Source: Notolepis coatsorum
Lineage: Eukaryota > Chordata > Actinopteri > Aulopiformes > Paralepididae
Reading direction: 5' to 3'
DNA: 64,000 nt
Assembly (NCBI GenBank): GCA_963971535.1
Contig: OZ020586.1
Coordinates: forward strand, 75,793,665-75,857,664
The notes under the pieces were generated by a model that worked only from the letters and a program-made list of their open reading frames with translations, was not told the DNA's origin and did no database searches. Shown here piece after piece: positions 57,762-64,000 of the stretch (its first letter is position 1; the number at the start of each line of letters is the position of its first letter). The position numbers and the translations under genes are program-made.

Positions 57762-59180
57762 TGTAACTGAGGGGTACAATTCCCTGACTGTATGGTTAGA
57801 TATGATACTTACTACCACTACCTCTTGTACTTTAGACTCTGGCCACCCAGTACTAGGTATGAATATGTTGAACACTCCCACCTGATAAACGGATCCAACA
57901 CAAATGTACCAAATCGAAAGTTTGAGTTTTAATACATAGCAAAAGGTATGTACAACGATCACTTAATTACATTTATGATTTGAAATCGTATGCACTTTTA
58001 TGGCAAATGAGTATTCGTAGGTAGATCAATATCGAATGTCCAATCTCTGATTGCGCAGGAAGCAAATATACAACCTGGAATATTTAGGGAACAATAGCGA
58101 TGATACTTGAATGATTATATAGCTGGATACACTAGGGGAAGGTTCCGACTGCTTGTAGGACAGCTGGAGGGGGGGGGGGGGGGGGTTAGAGAGTCACTGG
58201 CTGGATCCCGTCTGGCCGAGGGTATCTTGGGAGAGTCCACAGTTGTGCGACACGGTGCCCAACGATCCTCGATCCACAGATGAATGCAGTTGGACCCTCT
58301 GTGGCCGGCGTCCTCCGGTCCACGACGGAGAGACGTGAGGCGACCTCACTGTGCAGAGCGCCGTCTCACCTGTCGTCCTCTCCGGGGGGGGTATTTCCAA
58401 CACACCGCAGTGTTGGCCTTTATCCATAGAATAATCAAAGTACTCAAAGCATAATCCAAGCCGGGGAAGGCTAGCCGTCGTCGGTAGAATAATCCAATAT
58501 ACAGGTCCACTCGCTCTTTGGCCTGGAGCTCCTCGGGTGCAGCTTCACGTGGGGTCAACCACCCTGGATAAGCGTCCAGCTGATGCCCGAAACGATGGGG
58601 GTGCTGATTACTATAGAACTCTTACCGCACGAGGCACTATATATGAATAGACTATTATTAGCTTAATAGAATACGTCCAACTCGACGATATAGTGCCAAA
58701 TATGACTATTCAAATATTAATATACACGATGTCTCAATGCCGATACTGGGCCGAATTGGCCTTACTGCCCACACGTGGTTCGCGGGGAGGCTTTTGCGTC
58801 TGTCACTCTGTTGGAGGGTAAGGAACTGGACTAAAAGAAAGTTCTACTTTAATAGCGCAGTATATATACGCACTATGAACAAATAGTACCATTAGTGGTG
58901 CGGTAGACATATTCCTACGCGGAACTAGGACTTGTCCATACATGTTGAGCGGTACGATTGAACCTGGTCTGAGGGGTATGGCGACCTGGCACCAAGGTCT
59001 CGTCCAATGGTAGAATGGAGACTATTATGGGATGTTCAGTAGACTAGAAGGGATATTCAATGCATATTGTACAAGGAATATACAAGGGATATCAGGGGAT
59101 ATCAGGGGATATACAAATACAATTAAATATATATATATAAATAAATATATATATTCGGTTTAATCTGATCCTTCAGAACA
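57762..59180 (-). repeat. BEL/Pao 5' LTR (1,419 bp)
   Basis: Minus-strand start TGTTCTGAAGGATC and end CCTCAGTTACA. Its proximal half (57762-58612) matches the 3' LTR remnant. A G-run of about 15 at 58171 is about 20-22 in the other copy. Confidence 0.85.
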
Positions 59181-60204
59181 CTATGCATATATAATTTATA
59201 TAGGCTATACCTAATACCGACATCAAAATAGATTGTATGCCTCTACAAATCATATTAAACCATACAGGTAGAAAATTTACGGAAAATCCGTCGCGATTTG
59301 GAATCAAATTGACGGAGAACTTTAATCCCTGGGTATTAATCGAACGAAAAGAAAAAAGGCAGTCATATTCCAGCATGGTTATTAATGACACCAACGGCAA
59401 ACAGTGGTTAACGGTCTTTATTAGTGTTTGCGCTGCCCAGGCAGCAATGGTCTTTAGAAAGTTAATAGATATCATATCCGACATCACCGTGTACACGTCT
59501 GTCAGCCTGTCGCGTATTTCTCCCATAACACGCGTTCACTCAGCTTAGTCCACTTTTCCCCATTTCATGGGGGTGTTTCATTACCGTATATGGTTAATTA
59601 CGGGCGGTTCTATATGCAAATACTTAAAATCGTGCACGAGCGCAGAGCGTAGAACAAATGGTATTTATCAACACCTTGTGCGGTAGGACCTGTGTACGCA
59701 CGTTTGATAAATCCCGATTTTTCTGTGCGTACACACATTCTAAATTTCGCCCGTAGGAACGGAAATAGAGCACTTTCTACGCATTGTTGATAAATGAGGG
59801 CCCATGATGTCCACTCACAACAGGGAAGTGAGATGAATCCTGCCAATTATGGCTGTATATAGAAACAGATTACCTCTGCTAGGGAGGACCATCCATACAT
59901 ATTCCACAGATGCAAACCTTAAAAATGACTCTAGGTCTACCCTTATTGATCTTATTTTTGTGAATATGACAGGATTTCAGCTTGTGGGTTTTTTGACTTA
60001 GGCATAAGTGACCATTGGCCTACAGCCTGTGTAAGAAGCACGAGACTGCCAAAAACAAGACCTCACACAGTTTTAAGGAGGCATTTTTAATCTTTTAATC
60101 ACCAATCATTTTTAGATGATCTTATTTTTTTTAATACTTATTTGTAACACAGCAGACTACAGGACATCATTCAGAAATACTCAGAAAGAGGCATCAACAT
60201 CATA

Positions 60205-61503
60205 ATGGGAGACTTCAATGCCAAGGTAGGAAGTGACAACAGAGGCTACGAGGAGACAATGGGAAAGCAAGGTATAGGAGAGATGAACGACAAGAGATTC
60301 GCAAACCTATGCGCCACTAACAACCTGGTCATCGGCGGAAGCATTTTCCCCCACAAAAGGATACACAAAGCTACTTGGATCTCACCGGACCTCAACACCG
60401 AAAACCAGATAGACCATGTGTGCATCACTAAGAAGTTCAGGAGGTCCCTTCAAGATGTATGTGTTAGGAGAGGAGCTGATGTTGCCTCAGACCACCACCT
60501 CCTGGTTGCCCGGCTGAAGCTGAAATTAAAGAAAAACTGGACAGGGGAGAAGAATCGGAGACAAACATTCAACACAGCACTTCTGAGAGACCCAACCAAG
60601 TTAGAAGAATACAAACTCACACTTAGGAACAAGTTTCAAGCCCTGCAAGAGTTGATGGAAGAAGAGGAGGAAAACATCGACAAGAAGTGGAAGTCTGTGA
60701 AGGAAGCAGTAAGTACAACGTACAAAGAAGTACTGGGCCCGAAGAAACACAACCACAAGGAGTGGATATCAGCAGAGTCATTGAGGAAGATAGAGGAGAG
60801 GAAAGGGAAGAAGGCACTAATCAACAACAGTCGAACAAGAGCCGAAAAGGTCAAAGCACAAAACCAGTACACAGAAGCCACAAAAGGGGTTAAGAAAAGC
60901 ATCAAGGCAGACAAGAAGGACTATATAGAGAGTCTTGCGGCAGAGGCTGAAGAAGCAGCTAGACATGGACATTTGAAAGACTTATATAACACCACCAAGA
61001 AGCTGTCAGGAAAGTTTAGTAAACCAGAAAGACCAGTTAAGGACAAAGATGGACAGCCAATCATCGGAGAGGAAAGACAAAAGGAAAGATGGGTAGAACA
61101 TTTTGAGGAACTGCTAAACAGACCAGCACCACAGGACCCACCAGACATCCAGCAAGCTGACAGGGATCTGCTGATAGACTGCAGCGTGCCAACAAAAGAA
61201 GAGATCCGCAAAGCCATCAAGAAGCTGAGGAACGGCAAGACTGCAGGACCCGACGGTATTCCGGCAGAAGCACTGAAGGCCGATATAGAGACGATGGTCC
61301 ATCCTCTCTTCAAGAAGATATGGGAAGAAGAACATATCCCATCAGAATGGAAGGAGGGCTACCTCGTCAAAATACAGAAGAAAGGAGATCTGAGCCAATG
61401 TGCAAAATACAGAGGGATCACATTACTCTCCATCCCAGGAAAAGTATTCAACAGGATTATACTGGACAGGATGAAGGCTACGAAAAGGCTTTCGACAGCG
61501 TGA
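60205..61503 (+). pseudogene. RTE-like ORF2: endonuclease end and RT fingers
   Basis: 432 codons in one frame. GDFNAKVGSDN and QIDHVCITKKF, then SDHHLLVARL belong to the endonuclease; [37 protein letters not shown] are RT motifs. After ILDRMK the frame is lost and about 50 codons of the family are missing before the next motif. The family reading begins upstream at about 60151. Confidence 0.85.
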
Positions 61504-62429
61504 ATAGAGAGACCCTCTGGAAGCTACTCAGACGCTACGGAGTGCCAGAGAAGTACAGAAATATCATCAGGAACTCCTATGAGGGGATGACCTGCAGGGT
61601 AATTCAGGGCGGTCAACCCACCGACGCCTTCCAGCGCTGTTTGTTGTCACCATTTCTGTTCCTGCTGGCAATAGACTGGGTCATGAAGCAATCCGCGGCA
61701 GAAAAACGAAATGGCATACAATGGACATTATGGACGCAGTTAGAAGACCTCGACTTTGCATATGACCTGGCCCTTCTCTCTCACACCCAGCAGCAGATGC
61801 AGGAAAAGACCAGTACCATCGCTGACAACTCTACTCGGCTTGGGCTTAACATCCACAGAGGGAAGAGCAAGGTCATGAGAATCAATGCTGACAACACATC
61901 ACCCATCATTCTGGAAGGAGAAGCGTTGGAAGAGGTAGACAACTTCACCTACCTGGGCAGCATGGTTAACAAGCAAGGTGGAACAGATGCTGATGTGAGA
62001 GCCAGGATTGGCAAGGCCAGAGGAGCCTTTCTCCAACTAAAAAACATCTGGAGCTCAAGAGACATTTCCATCACAACCAAGATCAGGATATTTAACACCA
62101 ACGTGAAGTCAGTCCTACTCTATGGCGCTGAGACCTGGAGGACCACTGTCACAACAACCAATAAACTACAAGTTTTCCTAAACACCTGTCTGCGCCGAAT
62201 CCTCCAGATTCGCTGGCCTAACACCATCAGCAATAAAGACCTGTGGCAACGAACACAACAACAGCCAGCAGAGAAAGAGATTATCCAACGGCGTTGGAGA
62301 TGGATTGGCCATACACTCCGTAAACCATCCCTGAGCATCACAAGACAATCTCTCAGGTGGAACCCCCCCCCAAGGGAAAAGAAAGAGAGGCCGACCATGA
62401 AACACCTGGCGCCGAGACTTGGAAGATGA
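61320..62429 (+). pseudogene. RTE-like ORF2: RT palm, thumb and tail
   Basis: Starts meaningfully at about 61470 with [14 protein letters not shown]. It has a short deletion before [16 protein letters not shown] and reads [12 protein letters not shown] where the family has FADD, so a catalytic Asp is Tyr. Then [29 protein letters not shown] and [14 protein letters not shown] further frameshift near 62380 precedes WGQLERLAQDRDAWRTLVD. Confidence 0.85.
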
Positions 62430-62795
62430 TGCCAAGAAGATGGGACACACCTGGGGCCAGCTTGAGAGGTTGGCTCAGGATCGGGATGCTTGGAGAACCC
62501 TTGTTGACAGCCTATGCCCCAAACGGGGTAAAAGGCGTAAGTAAGTAAGTAAGTAAGTAACACTGAAATTGATGTTCAGTTAGCCCTGGACTCCTTTGTA
62601 AATACATTTTAATGTATTAGTTGATAAGCATGCTCCTTTTAAAAAGGTCCACATTAAAGATAGAGTAATACCCTGGTTTTCTCAGGAATTGTCAACCCTA
62701 ATTAAAGACAGAAATGCTGTCTTTAGGTAACCTGCATGGTCTCGGGCCAGGCGTTATGGAGACCCTCAAGATTGGCTTTCTTTTAAGCAAATTAG

Positions 62796-63682
62796 TGTGG
62801 GAGAATGTTCCCGGATCAATCAACATATCAGGTAGGCTTGATAAACATGGATTTAATACACCTAAATAGGTTCAGGTCAATCAAAGAGTTACAGATGACT
62901 CAGAGTGGACACTAGCCGGGTGTATCCAGACTGAGCTCTAGATCGATGATATTGGTTACATTATACTTCAACTTCAAATTACTTTATTTTCCTTTCGGAA
63001 CTTCATTTGTGCAGTGGTTGAAAGACAAACATACAGTCACAAATCACAATACATAGACACTCACCACTAAAAAATTGTTAAAACTACAATAAAAAGACCA
63101 CTATATAAAAAAAACACCAACTACATTAAAACTACAACTTAAAGCATGATATATTAAAAACCATGTGGAGCATTTATATATATATATATAAATAATAGAT
63201 AATAGTAGTACAGGTGATATATGTCCATCAGGTGGAAGGGGGAGTCTATTTTAAGTAGTCCAAAGTCCTTGGTGGGGGGGGGGGGCAGTCTGATGGAGGT
63301 TGGCACGAAGCGACCTACTGTAAGCCCCTTTTGTTTAATGGTGAATCTCTGTATCGACGGCCTGAGGGCATTCGTTTGTAATGGGTGTGAAGGGTGTGTG
63401 TGTTGTCTTCAACTATTTGGGAGGCCTTTTTAACTGTATATATATATTTAACTGTTTAAACAAGACAAGTGAGCGGTGTGTCCATTGTCTTGGGGTAGTT
63501 GGACTGGAAAGGTGAGCGTTGTGGTTGGTCTGTTCTGTGGGGGGTTTCGGGGTGGTGAAGGGGGGGGGGGGGTTGAAGGTTAGACAGGTTTAGACAGAAC
63601 TTGGTTATTGGGGGATAATGGGCTGTCTGTCAGGGCGGGGTAATTACAATTGGGGTGGTGGAGAAGATACAGTTATTCCACA
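62796..63682. mobile_element. Solo LTR (887 bp), family 2
   Basis: Starts TGTGGGAGAATG and ends GTTATTCCACA, with 4-bp TTAG at 62792-62795 and 63683-63686. The host LINE reading (FKQ|IRNKC) is restored when it is removed. The segment from about 62966 (CTTCAACTTCAAATTACTTT) onward looks like a further minus-strand LINE tail inside it. G-runs at 63276 and 63560. Confidence 0.75.
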
Positions 63683-64000
63683 TTAGGAACAAATGTACTG
63701 CAGTAGTAAGAAAATCTAAAACTGATAACTATCTGGAGTTGGTTACAAACTCATACTCTATTCTGGCAACATTTTGGAGTGCGGTGAATAGGAACAAAAT
63801 AAAATCATCTAATTCTTTACCCTCTCATATTAAAGTTGATAACTGTGCAGAGTGCAATTTGTGTTGCCTTCAAAAGGCATTTTGCAGAGGCTGGTAATTT
63901 ATTTAATAGGAACTATAATGGACCTTTTCCTGCTGATTCTGATTGTTTGTACCCTGTGGGCGTCACTTCATATTTCTCATTTCAACCCTTTTACACAGTC

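Larger units (their letters stand above)
54540..59180 (-). mobile_element. BEL/Pao LTR retrotransposon, internally deleted
   Basis: 5-bp CTATG at 54535-54539 and 59181-59185. Minus-strand orientation: 5' LTR 59180-57762, then a primer-binding-like TTGGTCCTTCGAGCCGG, gag, the start of protease, and a truncated 3' LTR 55388-54540. RT, RNase H, integrase and the first part of the 3' LTR are deleted in one event. The LTR parts retained are nearly identical. Non-functional. Confidence 0.9.
60151..62556 (+). mobile_element. RTE-like LINE nested in the older LINE
   Basis: 5'-truncated. It ends in an (AAGT)n tail at 62540-62560, and is flanked by GTAACAC at 60144-60150 and 62557-62563. It holds an endonuclease part, RT and C-terminal tail with internal losses. 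Confidence 0.85.
59850..64000 (+). mobile_element. Old L2/Rex-like LINE split by two insertions
   Basis: Plus-strand LINE pieces: 59920-60150 (RSTLIDLIFVN, then RLPKTRPH), 62557-62795 (DVQLALDSFVN, KKVHIKDRVIPWFSQEL, RRYGDPQDWLSFKQ) and 63683-64000 (RNKCTAVVRKSKTDNYLEL). They join in frame across both insertions. This is the segment between the endonuclease and the RT fingers. The RT core lies beyond the window end. Confidence 0.75.

Overview
The window looks like teleost fish intergenic DNA. The evidence is fish-type tRNA-derived SINEs, several LINE clades, LTR retrotransposons of the BEL/Pao and probable Ty3/gypsy type, hAT-, piggyBac- and Harbinger-like DNA transposons, very long (AAT)n/(GT)n microsatellites and a 200-N assembly gap. 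I found no intact host protein-coding gene. The only multi-exon coding structure is the 3' end of a transposase-like gene near 27.7-28.4 kb. All calls rest on reading the sequence; clade names come from remembered family motifs and no database was searched.

Layout. 0.4-9.7 kb: a broken RTE-like LINE, a 1.5 kb solo LTR, an L1-type LINE end, two related tRNA-SINEs with precise target duplications, and a 1.8 kb Harbinger-like element. 10-16.3 kb: a LINE ORF2 end, then a long palindromic element with an LTR at its centre. 17-21.9 kb: (GT)n tracts, a hAT element with an 8-bp target duplication, and a SINE split by a LINE tail. 22.3-27.6 kb: a 5 kb composite repeat carrying a 5S rRNA-like sequence; a second, inverted, truncated copy lies at 48.0-49.8 kb. 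27.7-29.1 kb: the transposase-like gene end and triplicated 3' UTR/minisatellite units. 30.45-35.4 kb: a very young LTR retrotransposon with no gag-pol, whose interior is built of minisatellites, inserted in an older LINE. 37.5-39.4 kb: a piggyBac-like element containing a hAT element. 39.7-43 kb: an L2-like LINE end, microsatellites and a 15-bp minisatellite about 1 kb long. 43-47.9 kb: a MITE, nested SINEs, the gap and an unresolved stretch. 50.4-51.7 kb: a hAT-like MITE and an L2-like ORF end. 52.5-53.2 kb: the most unique-looking sequence. 53.2-59.8 kb: a second Harbinger-like copy split by a BEL/Pao element with a large internal deletion. 59.85-64 kb: an old LINE split by an RTE-like LINE and a solo LTR.

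The genes do not form a pathway. The window is a stratified record of insertions, and nesting order gives relative ages. The points most worth following are the 5S-carrying composite family, the coding-free minisatellite LTR element, the LTR-in-palindrome, and the transposase-like gene end with repeated polyadenylation units.
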